This document shows, piece after piece, positions 53,366 to 63,830 of a DNA stretch of 64,000 nucleotides. How positions within the stretch are numbered: position 1 is the first letter of the stretch; each line of letters starts with the position of its first letter. The DNA is from Ichthyophis bannanicus (taxonomy: Eukaryota > Chordata > Amphibia > Gymnophiona > Ichthyophiidae). The notes beneath the pieces were generated by a model that was given only the letters and a program-made list of their open reading frames with translations, was not told the origin of the DNA and searched no databases. A program made the translations under genes and the position numbers. Where the stretch lies: contig CM066033.1 in NCBI GenBank assembly GCA_033557465.1, positions 1,359,203,834 through 1,359,267,833 on the forward strand. The letters are read 5' to 3'.

Positions 53366-54014
53366 CAGTGGTTCTCAGCCTCGTCCTCTGGGACCCCCAG
53401 GCCAGTCAGGTTTTCAGGATTGTCACAATGAATATTGTGATGACGAAGGCTGTTCAGGGGACATGGAGTGGCAAGAAAGTGAATCCTGTTCCTTTAAAAA
53501 TAGTAGCAAACAGGTTTTCCCTAGCAACCACAAACCTCTGAGTCAGAGTGCAGCCAGTATCAAGCCCCGCCCACTTCAGCACGTCAGAGTTAGGTTGAGT
53601 CCTAACAGCTCCCACGTGGGCTGGGAGAAGGGTGTGGTCCCTAAGAAGGATCAGTTTAAAACTGCAGGGTTTGAGCAGTCAGGGGGGAAGGGAGCAAGGA
53701 GCACGACAAGCACAGGCACAGGAATGAGAACCAGAGCAGCTGGAACAAGGAGCAGAGACGAGTAGTTGGATCTGAGAGGAACAGATCAAAGGCAGACACA
53801 GCTAAAAGGGAAACTGCCAGGAGAGAGGCAGTTGAATGAAGAGAGAAAGCAGCACGGCACAGAGCAGGAAGGATTGGAACAGCTGAGAGATCCAGAGTCA
53901 AGGCAAGTGCGTGTTTCAAAGTCCCTGCGTGAAAGAAAGCTGAAAGAGTCAGTTCCCAGTGGGGGAAGCAACTCAGCTAGCCAGCTAAGCTGCAAAGGTA
54001 GAGTGGAGTGGAGT

Positions 54015-54300
54015 GGAGGAGTGGCCTAGTGGTTGGGGCAAGGTACTTCAGGCCGGAAGGTAGGGGGTTCAAATCCCACTAGAGGACAGCAACCTTGGGC
54101 TGGAAGGACTGGGGTTTCTAGTCCCACAGGTGCTCCTTGTGGTCTTGGGTAAGACACTTAACCCTCCATAGCCCATGTTCCCTGTAAAATAGTTATCTCC
54201 ACGTTATAATGCCCTGTTCAATGTAATTTCAGTTTGTTCAATGTAAACCGAACTGATGCAGAAAAGCGCGGTATAGAAGAGAATGTAAATAAATAAAAAA
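54015..54300 (+). mobile_element. tRNA-derived SINE with LINE-gamma-like tail
   Basis: A box TGGCCTAGTGG and B box GGTTCAAATCC near the start. The tail (caatgtaaaccgaactgatg, agcgcggtatagaagag, taaataaataaa) closely resembles the 3' end of the LINE-gamma copy at 11330. Preceded by a short gagtg repeat. Confidence 0.88.
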
Positions 54301-54364
54301 ACTAACTATTCTGTGTTCCTTAGCCAAAGTTCTTCAGAGGAGATAGCTTCTAGCATTTTTCTCT

Positions 54365-54711
54365 AGTTCTCTAACTATCGTAGTCAAAATGCCTCAAAGC
54401 AAGCTTTTGTAAGAGATAGCAAACTTCCTAACAGCTGCTGTGACCCAGAAGTTGAGAAGTCTATTAGAGAGAAAGAAACTTCATGTTTAAACTCTGCTGA
54501 GATAGAGCAAAAGAAACTCTTGTTAGCAAAGCTGAATGAGTTGTTGCAGAAGCAGAATAGTAAGCTCTATGACCCTGTTCCACCTGAAAACAGTTGCAAT
54601 GAATCCATTGAAGAGATGGAGATAGAAAGCTGCATTGAACCCTATGAAAGTGAGTCTGAGGAGATGCAGTGCTCATATTGCAGAGCTAATGAGTTTGAGA
54701 TGTGCTGAGCA
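54365..54711 (+). other. Unassigned open frame in the LTR-like insertion
   Basis: About 115 codons are open from a stop at 54364 to TGA; the first Met is at 54520. The product is acidic and Cys-containing: EIEQKKLLLAKLNELLQKQN could form a coiled coil, followed by SIEEMEIESCIEPYESESEE and CSYCRANEFEMC. No family recognised. It could be a remnant of a gag-like gene or chance. Confidence 0.3.
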
Positions 54712-55417
54712 TAAGCACATGTAAGAGAATGAGTGTTTAAAGTAGAGCAAAGCTTGTTTGTACGAAGTTGAAAGACACAGCAAGAAAAACTCACCAGAGG
54801 TTTTAAGCCAATGTGTTTTCCCCAATGCTCTGAAGAGAAGTAAAACTTACTGGGCGTTTTAGAAGCTGTGTGCCTCCTTGTGTAAAGAAGATGTGAGAAA
54901 AACAGTCTTCATATGAAAGTTGAGTTACCTTGGAAACAGTTAACAGCCTGAGCTTTGTAAGCCAGTTCCTAGTACCAAAGTTAACTGCTGTTAAAAGTGA
55001 CCAACTCTGTGAATACAACCTGTTGGACTTTATTCTTTGTTTTGGAGACGTATCCAATTTATGTTCAGTGCTATTGAATTTGATGCGAGGGGGAAATCCC
55101 GAAAAATAAAAATATTCTCTGTTTTTGCCTAATACCGTGTGGTCACACTATTTGCTCTAAGGAATAAGTAAACTACATTTCCCAGCAGTCCTAGCTGGCA
55201 GCCATATTTATGGACACTATTCCAGGAGGGCAATAAGGCGACGCCCTCCTGCTTACTGGCTATCGGCCCGGGCGGGAGGCGTGGCGACAATATGCATGAG
55301 ATAGATCTGCATACAATGGAAGCAGTGTATGCAGATCTATCTCATGTATATTCATTGTGGATATCCTGAAAACCCAACTGGACTAAGGGTCCCAGAGGAC
55401 TGGGTTGAGAACAACTG

Positions 55418-57008
55418 CGAGTCTAGCACTTACATGGAAAGCTGTGAAAGGTGAAGAAGGAAAAAAAAAGGAGGGAGACAAACTAGAGGAAGGTGAAGAC
55501 CAGAAGGAATGAAATCTAGCTATAGTAAGATAAAATGGTAGATGAGAGAAAAAAAAAACAAAAACTTATAAGCAGAAACATCAGAAAGACGTGTAGGAAA
55601 GGAAGGGAAGAAGTCAGGACGAGTGAAAAAATACAAAATGGAAACAAGATCCTGGAAAGGACTTAGGAGAAAAACAAGTGGAAGTGATGAAGACAGACCA
55701 GGACTTACCCAGCTGAAAAGCTAAAATCGGCAAAATGCAAAGGAACGTCAGTATTCAGAGAATGAAACGTGTCAGCTTTGAAAACGCGCATTTCTTGTAG
55801 CTCAGTACAGGAAGAAATGCATTTCAGTTTCTGTTTCTTCAGTGTTCCTCAGCTCCAAGACTGTATTTTGGGGTTTCCATTCCGTTTTTTTGTCTGCATC
55901 TCTTCTAACCTGTAGTTTCTGTGTGCAGCTAAGGTACAGTTCCGGCCCTACACATGTGCCAGGATGTTTTGTACAGGGCCCCATGGGACCAGGAGCCCCA
56001 TTTTCCAGCCTCGGGGCACTAGCTGGCTGCTCCAAGGCCCATCTTGCCCCCTCTCTGATCTTCATGTTTCTCTCTCTCCCCCTTCTTCTTCCCCCGGCAT
56101 TCCCGACGTCCCTCATAGCTCCAACTTTGGCCCAGAGAGATATAACCTTAGCTGGCGGGGATCTCCAAACCCCAGTAGAGAGACTGGAAAAGATGCTGGG
56201 AGAGGGAGCCCCCCGCCCCCCCCCCCAAAAAAATCTAAAATTTCCCTCTTCAAACCCACCAATCTGGTTTGAGAACAGTTACTGCATAACCACTTCACCC
56301 TGAAGAAAGCCGCAGCATGACGCCTGAACCATGAGGTTCCACTTCCTAAGACACAGTATGACCCGGAAAACTGCAAAGATGATACTAACTGCGGATGCCA
56401 AAGAGAATGAAAAACTGGAAGTCTAATGTACTTTTACAATTTTTTCTATAAACACATAAGGGCCACTATTTAAATCCAGATATTCGGCAACAGTATCCAG
56501 ATTGTTGCCAGCATTGAACATCCAGTGGTGGTGCTTGCCGCTGTACCTGGATAGCAGCGATACCGAGACTACTATCCACATAAATTTAGGACAGCTTTTT
56601 TTTTTAACTCTCCAGGTAACGTCTTCCTGAATCCATGCTCTGCCCTAGTAATATCCATATAATGCCAGCAAAAATTCTTTGCAGACTGTCTTAGCATTAT
56701 ATGGGCAGCACTGCTGAAAACCGCTTATCTGGACAGTGGCTGCTACTATCCGGAAGAGGAATTTTGAGCATCAGGCTGTTCGTAAACCATAAACAGGGAT
56801 TTTAGTATCACAATCCATTTATACTTTGAAGATCATAGTAGTTAGTTTTACAGTTTTATCTGAAGAAAAGTGGTGTGGTTAGTCAATCTACATGGATACA
56901 AATGAAAAAAATAAACTCATTCAACAATTCACCTTCGTATCACTATTCATATATTTTATATTTTAGTGTCCTACATAAGCCTCAGAAAATCCCTTAGTAG
57001 CACTGCAA
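55418..57008 (+). other. Unassigned sequence, 1.6 kb
   Basis: No clear gene. Open frames at 55842-56303 and antisense ones lack domains. A region at 56460-56760 with aatccagatattcggcaaca and gctgaaaaccgcttatctgg looks like an old dispersed repeat of unknown type, as does 50578-50680. Confidence 0.4.
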
Positions 57009-57918
57009 GTCCTTGACTACTTGAAAATGTCTCGAACGCGTGCAAGGGTTTTAAACATCAATGGCTTATGACAAATGAAGAACTTGATAACCGACCGCTA
57101 TTTGTGAAAATATATCAAAACAGTGCTCTGAATTAACAGAAAAATCACTTAACTTCCATACTGATGTATCCGGTCATAGTCTTCAATTTTTTTCAAATTT
57201 TTTTATATAAAGAATTTTGTTGCTATTTTGTTGCTTAATAATAGCCTTTTCTTTTGTTGTGGAAAGAAAGGCTGTGCCCCAACGCCTATCTTATAAGGCA
57301 CCCCTGCGTTTCACCATTGAGGGTTTATCAAGGGACCCATTCTTCAACAAAATATCTTACGTTATTCACAAGTGTTTAAAAATATTATGTTCAAACCTGA
57401 GAATTGCACAGCTTCTGGTTTTTAAACTTCTGTCATCGTAACGTTCATCTATGTTCACAAAAACGCCGCGCATGCTGCGCGGCGTTTTTGTGAACATCGA
57501 TGACAGAAGTTTAAAAACCAGAAGCTGTGCAATTCTCAGGTTTGAACATAATATTTTTAAACACTTGTGAATAACGTAAGATATTTTGTTGAAGAATGGG
57601 TCCCTTGATAAACCCTCAATGGTGAAACGCAGGGGTGCCTTATAAGATAGGCGTTGGGGCACAGCCTTTCTTTCCACAACAAAAGAAAAGGCTATTATTA
57701 AGCAACAAAATTCTTTATATAAAAAAAATTGAAAAAAAATTGAAGACTATGACCGGATACATCAGTATGGAAGTTAAGTGATTTTTCTGTTAATTCAGAG
57801 CACTGTTTTGATATATTTTCACAAATAGCGGTCGGTTATCAAGTTCTTCATTTGTCATAAGCCATTGATGTTTAAAACCCTTGCACACGTTCGAGACATT
57901 TTCAAGTAGTCAAGGACT
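57009..57918. repeat. Long perfect-centre palindrome (foldback element), arms about 455 bases
   Basis: Arms 57009-57463 and 57485-57918 are inverse copies, differing mainly by small indels (an 11-base duplication in the left arm near 57225, about 15 extra bases near 57440). The centre is CGCCGCGCA-TGC-TGCGCGGCG at 57464-57484. The same peptide frame is therefore open on both strands (57217-57441 + and 57677-57366 -), which is a by-product, not evidence of a gene. No transposase. Confidence 0.85.
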
Positions 57919-58134
57919 ACAGGGTCAAGGACTACAGGGTAGATTCCGATGACACAGTGGAATTTATTATCAAACTCAAAAGTGCTGCAAAAGGATATGG
58001 GGGCAGTGGCGAGAGTGAGAAAACCAATAAAGACTAGGAGAATTCAGAGGAAGAGCGGCTAGTAAAGTGCGAGGAAAATGTCTGTCTTTGGTAGTCCTTT
58101 AGAGTATGCCTGCTGGCGAGATCATTGATGCAGT
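57919..58134 (+). other. Short unassigned stretch with a 15-base direct repeat
   Basis: gtcaaggactacagggt occurs twice at 57908-57939, the first copy overlapping the right arm of the palindrome. Confidence 0.5.
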
Positions 58135-58184
58135 GGCCTGAGCTGCATACACCTTGTAGCGCTATATAAATGATCAGTAATAGT
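58135..58184 (+). mobile_element. L2 LINE 3' tail fragment
   Basis: gcatacaccttgtagcgcta with tataaatgatcagtaatagt is the standard L2 end as in 26590-26636. Confidence 0.65.
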
Positions 58185-58206
58185 GCTCTGCACTGCATGT
58201 TTTCAC

Positions 58207-58349
58207 TTCATAAGAACATAACACAAGAACATAAGATATGCCATACTGGGTCAGACCAAGGTCCATCAAGCCCAGTATCTTGTTTCCAACAATGGCCAAT
58301 CTAGGTCATATGTACCTAGCAGTTTCCCCAAAAGACACAGGTTCCACAA
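58207..58349 (-). mobile_element. CR1-alpha 3' end fragment
   Basis: Inverse of 61890-62027 (catactgggtcagaccaagg block). Abuts the 5' end of the + copy. It may be the far end of the - copy resumed at 62028, or an independent short insertion. Confidence 0.82.
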
Positions 58350-58355
58350 TGCTAT

Positions 58356-58859
58356 AATGTTATAGTTGGTGATTCGATCATTAGGCATGTAGATAGCTGG
58401 GTGGCTGGTGGACGTGAGGATCGCCTGGTAACATGCCTGCCTGGTGCGAAGGTAGCGGACCTCACGCGCCACCTAGATAAGGTCTTAGATAGTGCTGGAG
58501 AGGAGTCTGCTGTCTTGGTACATGTTGGTACCAATGACATAGGAAAATATGGTAGGGAGGTTCTGGAGGCAAAATTTAGGCTTTTAGGTAGGAAGTTGAA
58601 ATCCAGAACTTCCAGGGTAGCATTCTCCGAAATGCTTCCTGTTCCACGCGCAGGACCCAAAAGGCAGGCAGAGCTCCGGAGTCTCAATGCGTGGATGAGA
58701 CAATGGTGCAGAGATGAGGGTTTTGGATTTGTTAGGAACTGGGGAACATTCTGGGGAAAGGAGGGGCTCTTCCGAAGGGATGGGCTTCACCTTAACCGGG
58801 ATGGAACCAGGCTGCTGGCATTAACCTTTAAAAAGGAGATAGAGCAGCTTTTAAACTAG
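58356..58859 (+). pseudogene. CR1-alpha ORF1, esterase-like domain, N-terminus missing
   Basis: Encodes VIVGDSIIRHVDSWVAGG, VLVHVGTNDIGKYGREVLEA, FWGKEGLFRRDGLHLNRDGT. GDS, GTND and DGLH fit the SGNH-hydrolase (esterase) blocks known from CR1 ORF1 proteins, probably involved in membrane or RNP handling. The zinc-binding N-terminal part, seen in the - copy (63495-63809), is missing through 5' truncation. The frame is open from 58356 to the stop at 58857-58859. Confidence 0.8.
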
Positions 58860-58894
58860 ATATTAAGGGAAAGCCGACAGTCGCCCAAGAGCGG

Positions 58895-61855
58895 ATGGTT
58901 CGGAAGAATGTATCCTTGAAGGATACTACCAAAAGCAGAGAGGTTCCACAAAAGAGTAAAGTAGCCCAAATGCCCTCAAGTATGGAGCAGACAGAGCTTA
59001 AAGATCCCAATTTACCCATGTCTAACAATAGCCAAATTAACATAAATAAAATACATTCTCTAAAATGCTTGTATGCAAATGCTAGAAGTCTAAAGAATAA
59101 GATGGGAGAGTTAGAATATATAGCACTAAATGAAAGGTTAGATATGATGGGAATATCAGAGACATGGTGGAAGGACAACCAGTGGGACACTGTGATACCT
59201 GGGTACAAACTATATCATAATGATAGAGCTGATCAAATTGGTGGAGGGGTTGCGCTCTATGTTAGAGAGGGCATTGACTCAGAAAGGATTAAAGTTTTGC
59301 AGGAAACAAAATCTGCTGTAGAATCTATATGGATTGAAATTCCATATAAAAGGGGGAAGGCGATGGCAGTGGGGGTGTACTATCGAGCACCTGGCCAGAA
59401 TGACCAAATGGATGATGAAATGCTCAAAGAAATCAAGGAAGCTAACAAACGTTACAGCGCAGTAATAATAATGGGTGATTTCAATTACCCCGGTATCGAC
59501 TGGGTCAGTGTCACGTCAGGACATGCTAGGGAGATAAAGTTCCTAGATGAAATAAATGACTGCTTCTTGGAGCAGCTGGTTCATGAACCGACCAGAGGGG
59601 AAGCCATATTAGACCTAGTCCTTAGTGGAACACCAGATCTAGTGCAAGAGATAAGGGTGTTGGGACCACTTGGCAATAGTGATCATAGCATGATCGCCTT
59701 TGATTTAATTAGTGGAGGAGGGATAGTAAGGAAATATACAGTACTACCTTTTAACTTTCAAAAGGGAGACTATGATAAAATGAGGAAAACAGTTAAGAAA
59801 AAACTAAAAGGAGCAGTTGCAAAGGTTAAAGACGTACATCAAGCTTGGGTGTTGTTAAAAAATACTATCTTGGAAGCCCAGACCAGCTGTATTCCACGCT
59901 TTAAGAAAAGTGGAAGGAAGTCCAAAAAACTGCCAGCATGGTTTAAAGGTGAGGTCAGAGAGGCTGTTGTTGCCAAAAAAACATCTTTCAGGAAATGGAA
60001 AAAAGAGCCAAACAACGAAACCTGGAAACAGCACAAGCACTGGCAAGTCAAATGCAAGGCATTGATAAGGCAGGCAAAGAGAGAATTTGAGAAGAAGCTT
60101 GCTGCGGAAGCAAAAACGCGAAATAAAGACCTTTTCAAGTACATTCGTAGCAAAAAACCTGTGAGAGAGTCAGTTGGTCCATTAGATGATAAAGGGGTTA
60201 AAGGAGCACTAAGAGGCGACAAAGCGATAGCGGAGAGACTGAATGAATTCTTTGCTTCGGTCTTTACTGAGGAAGATGTAGGGATGTTACCCATGACTGA
60301 AGTGGTATTTAAAGGTGCGGAAGAATTGAAGGAAATATCGATACATCGGGAAGATGTCTTACAACTATTAGATAAACTGAAGAGTAGCAAATCACCTGGG
60401 CCGGATGGTATACATCCAAGGGTGTTGAAAGAACTGAAATATGAGATTGCAGAACTGCTATCAGTAATCTGTGAACTATCATTAAAATCATCTCTAATAC
60501 CTGAAGATTGGAGGATCGCCAATGTAACACCAATTTTTAAAAAGGGTTCCAGGGGTGATCCGGGAAACTACAGACCGGTGAGCCTGACGTCAGTACCGGG
60601 AAAAATGGTAGAAACCATCATAAAGAATAAAATTACTCAGCATGTAGATAGTCACAACCTATTGGGAAACAGCCAACATGGCTTTAGACAAGGAAGATCT
60701 TGTCTTACTAAACTGTTATGTTTTGTTGAAGGAGTGAATAAACAGGTGGACAAAGGTGAGTCGGTTGATATTGTGTATCTGTACTTTCAGAAAGCCTTTG
60801 ACAAGGTCCCTCATCAGAGACTTTTGGCAAAACTAAAGAGTCATGGGATAGGAGGCAGTGTACTATTGTGGATCAGGAACTGGTTAAAAAAGATAGAAAG
60901 CAGAGGGTAGGGCTAAATGGCCAATTTTCCCAATGGAGAAAGGTGAATAGTGGTGTACCCCAGGGATCTGTGCTGGGTCCGCTGCTTTTTGACATATTCA
61001 TAAATGACCTGGAAAGTGGAAAAACGAGTGAGGTTATCAAATTTGCAGATGACACAAAACTATTTAAAGTTGTTAAAACCCAAGAGGATTGTGAAAAATT
61101 GCAAGAGGATTTTGATAAATTGGAAGACTGGGCATCAAAATGGCAGATGAAATGTAATGTGGACAAGTGCAAGGTTATGCACCTAGGGGAGAACAACTCA
61201 AACTACGGTTACACGATGCAAGGTTCCACATTAGGAACCACCACCCAGGAAAAAGATTTAGGCGTCATTGTGGATACCATGTTAAAACCCTCGGCCCAGT
61301 GTGCAGCGGCGGCCAAGAGAACAAATAGAATGCTAGGTATGATAAGGAAAGGAATGGAAAATAAAACAAAAGATATTATAATGCCTGTATATCGTTCCAT
61401 GGTGAGACCGCACCTTGAATAGTGTGCAATTCTGGTCGCCGTATCTTAAAAAGGATATAGCGATTTTAGAAAAGGTACAGAGAAGAGCCACCAAAATGGT
61501 AAAGGGGATGGAAGGATACTCCTATGAAGAAAGGCTAAAAAGGTTAGGGCTCTTTAACCTGGAAAAGAGACGGCTGAGGGGAGATATGATAGAAGTCTAT
61601 AAATTAATGAACGGAGTGGAACGGGTAAACGTAGATAGATTGTTTACCTTATCAGAATATAGAAAGACTAGGGGACATGCAATGAAGCTACAGGGTAAAC
61701 TATTTAAGACTAATAAAAGAAAATATTTTTTCACTCAACGTGTAATCAAACTCTGGAATTTGTTACCGGAGGATGTAGTAAAGGCTGTTAGTGTAGCTGG
61801 GTTTAAAAAAGGTTTGGACAAGTTCCTGAAGGAAAGGTCCATAAACCATTATTAA
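58895..61855 (+). pseudogene. CR1-alpha ORF2: endonuclease and reverse transcriptase, two frameshifts
   Basis: The first frame (58895-60910, 671 codons) holds the APE endonuclease (NARSLKNKMGELEY, MGISETWW, VGVYYRAPGQ, IIMGDFNYPGIDW, LGNSDHSMIAFDL) and the first RT motifs (SPGPDGIHPRVL, NYRPVSLTSVPGK, HGFRQGRSC). A two-base gain in an A run near 60889 shifts to the next frame (60868-61422: [32 protein letters not shown]), and a two-base loss near 61421 shifts again (61415-61855). Motif A reads YLYFQKAFDKVP where sister copies have YLDF, so the catalytic Asp is lost too. Confidence 0.9.
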
Positions 61856-62090
61856 GAAGTGACCGAAGATATCAATGCTTGACCCAGTACAAACATTGTG
61901 GAACTTGTGTCTCTTGGGGAAACTGCTAGGTACATATGACCTAGATTGGCCACTGTTGGAAACAGAATACTGGGCTTGATGGACCTTGGTCTGACCCAGT
62001 ATGGCATATCTTATGTTCTTATAGTCTCCCTTTCAAAAGTTAAAAGGTAGTACTGTGGATTTCCTTGCCATCCCTCCTCTACTAATTAAA

Positions 62091-62873
62091 TCAAACGCGA
62101 TCATGCCCCAACACCCTTATCTCTTGCACCAGATCTGGTGTTCCACTAAGGACTAGGTCCAGTATGGCTTCCCCTCTGGTCGGTTCATGAACCAGCTGCT
62201 CCAAGAAGTACTCATTTATTTCATCTAGGAACTTTATCTCCCTAGCATGTCCTGCCCTGACACTGACCCAGTCGATACCGGGGTAATTGAAATCACCCAT
62301 TATTATTGTGCTGTAACTTTTGTTAGCTTCCCTGATTTCCTTGAGTAATTCACCATCCATTTGTTCATACTAGCCAGGTGGTCGATAGTACACCCCCACT
62401 GCCATTACCTTCTCCTTTTACATGGAATTTCAATCCATAGAGATTCTACAGCAAATTTTGTTTCCTGCAAAACTTTAATCCTTTTTGACTCAATGCCCTC
62501 TCTAACAGAGTGCAACCCCTCCACCAATTTGATCGGTTCTATCATTACGATATAGTTTGTACTCAGGTATCACAGTGTCCCATTGGTTATCTTCCTTCCA
62601 TCATGTCTCTGAGATACCAATCATATCTAACCTCTCATTTAGTGCTATATATTCTAACTCTCCCATCTTATTTTTTAGACTTCTAGCATTTGCATACAAG
62701 CATTTTAGAGACTGTATTTTATTAATATTAATCTGGCTATTGGTAGGCATGGGTAATTTGGAATCTTTACGCTCTGTCTGCACCATACTCAATGGCATTT
62801 GGGATACTTTACTCTTTTTTGGAACCTCTCTGCTTTTGGTAGTATCCTTCAAGGATACCTTCTTCTGAACCAT
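62091..62873 (-). pseudogene. CR1-alpha endonuclease fragment
   Basis: KCLYANARSLKNKMGELEYI, LDMIGISET, IIMGDFNYPGIDWVSVRAGH, EPTRGEAILDLVLSGTPDLV. Broken by shifts between 62360 and 62601. Confidence 0.82.
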
Positions 62874-62925
62874 GCGCTCTTGGGCGACAGTCGGCTTTCC
62901 CCTATTATCTAGTTTAAAAGCTGCT

Positions 62926-63809
62926 CTATCTCCTTTTTAATGCCAGCAGCTTGGTTCCATCCCGATTAAGGTGAAGCCCATCCCTTCGGAAGAGCCCTTC
63001 CTTTCCCCAGAATGTTCCCCAGTTCCTAATAAATCCAAAACCCTCATTCTTGCACCATCGTTTCATCCACGCATTGAGACTCCGGAGCTCTGCCTGCCTT
63101 TTCGGTCCTGCATGTGGAACGGGAAGCATTTCGGAGAACGCTACCCTGGAAGTTCTGGATTTCAACTTCCTACCTAAAAGCTTAAATTTAGCCTCCAGAA
63201 CCTCCCTACCACATTTTCCTATGTCATTGGTACCGACATGCACCAAGACAGCAGACTCCTCCCCAGCACTATCTAAGATCTTATCTAGGCGGTGCGTGAA
63301 GTCCGCTACCTTCGCACTAGGCAGGCATGTTACCAGGCGATCCTCACGTCCACCAGCCACCCAGCTATCTACATGCCTAATGATTGAATCACCAACTATA
63401 ACAGCTGTCCTAATCCTCCCCTCATGGGCACATGGCCCTGGAGAAACGTCCTCAGTGTGAGAGGGTTTTACATCACCTGGAGAACAGGTCCTAGTTACAG
63501 GATCACGTCCTGCCACACCAGGGTGTGCTGTCCAGTCACGTGATCTCTCTCCTCCATGGCAACAGGGATGCTGCCAGACTGGAGGTGGGACTTCAGGACT
63601 ATATCCCTGTAGGTCTTATCTATGTACCTCTCTGTCTTTCTTATGTCTTCCAAGTCTGCTACTATAGCCTCTACTCGTCCCCTGAGAGCAAAGAGCTCCT
63701 TGCACCTAGTGCACACATAAGACCTCTGACCAACTGGGAAAAAAATCATACATGTGACACTCAATGCAAAAGACTGGACAGCCCCCATCTCGCTGCTGGA
63801 CTGCTGCAT
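62926..63809 (-). pseudogene. CR1-alpha ORF1, nearly whole, two frames
   Basis: N-terminal frame (63809-63495): YVCTRCKELFALRGRVEAIV with a CxxC motif, then a helical stretch ADLEDIRKTERYIDKTYRDI likely to form a coiled coil. Second frame (63516-62926): TAVIVGDSIIRHVDSWVAGG, VLVHVGTNDIGKCG, DGLHLNRDGTKLLAL, an esterase-like domain with Ser, Asn and His/Asp blocks present. The frames overlap at 63495-63516, so one indel separates them. Confidence 0.85.
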
Positions 63810-63830
63810 CTTAGTTTAAACCAAAAGATC

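Larger units (their letters stand above)
53436..55289 (+). mobile_element. LTR-like insertion (solo LTR or non-autonomous element) in the MITE
   Basis: Starts TGTGATGACG and ends GTGGCGACA (TG...CA). It is flanked by ATAT on both sides (53432-53435 and 55290-55293), a 4-base target duplication. A polyadenylation-like AATAAA lies near 55104. No protease, RT or integrase was seen. A SINE (54015-54300) sits within. Length without the SINE is about 1.57 kb, long for an LTR; a non-autonomous element is the alternative. Confidence 0.55.
53366..55417 (+). mobile_element. hAT-like palindromic MITE, split by an LTR-like insertion
   Basis: Left arm 53366-53435 (cagtggttctcagcctcgtc) and right part 55290-55417, ending in the inverse (gactgggttgagaacaactg). 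Arms match over about 70 bases, and the right part has its own hairpin centre (atgagatagatctgcataca and its inverse). Joined, the two parts give a palindrome of about 200 bases with CAGTGGTTCTCA-type ends, as in hAT non-autonomous elements. No clear 8-base duplication. Confidence 0.7.
58350..62027 (+). mobile_element. CR1-alpha LINE, longest copy
   Basis: Covers the ORF1 esterase domain, full ORF2 and 3' end (cttatgttcttat). 5' truncated within ORF1 at VIVGDSIIRHVDSW. Only two small indels break ORF2, so this is the best-preserved CR1-alpha. Confidence 0.9.
62028..63830 (-). mobile_element. CR1-alpha LINE, - strand copy, 5' half
   Basis: Contains ORF1 (63809-62926) and the endonuclease start (62873-62091), ending exactly where the + copy ends, so the + copy appears to be inserted here. 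It lacks RT. It supplies the ORF1 N-terminus used to read the nest at 18600-24731. Confidence 0.85.

Noticed and set aside
55720..55860. Possible first exon on the - strand (ATG frame ending at a GTAAGT-like site)
   Set aside because: The translation shows no rhodanese or other known start, and the DVRE exon that should follow was not found; too weak to list.
57217..57677. The same peptide frame open on both strands
   Set aside because: Direct result of the palindrome; no domain and no initiation context.
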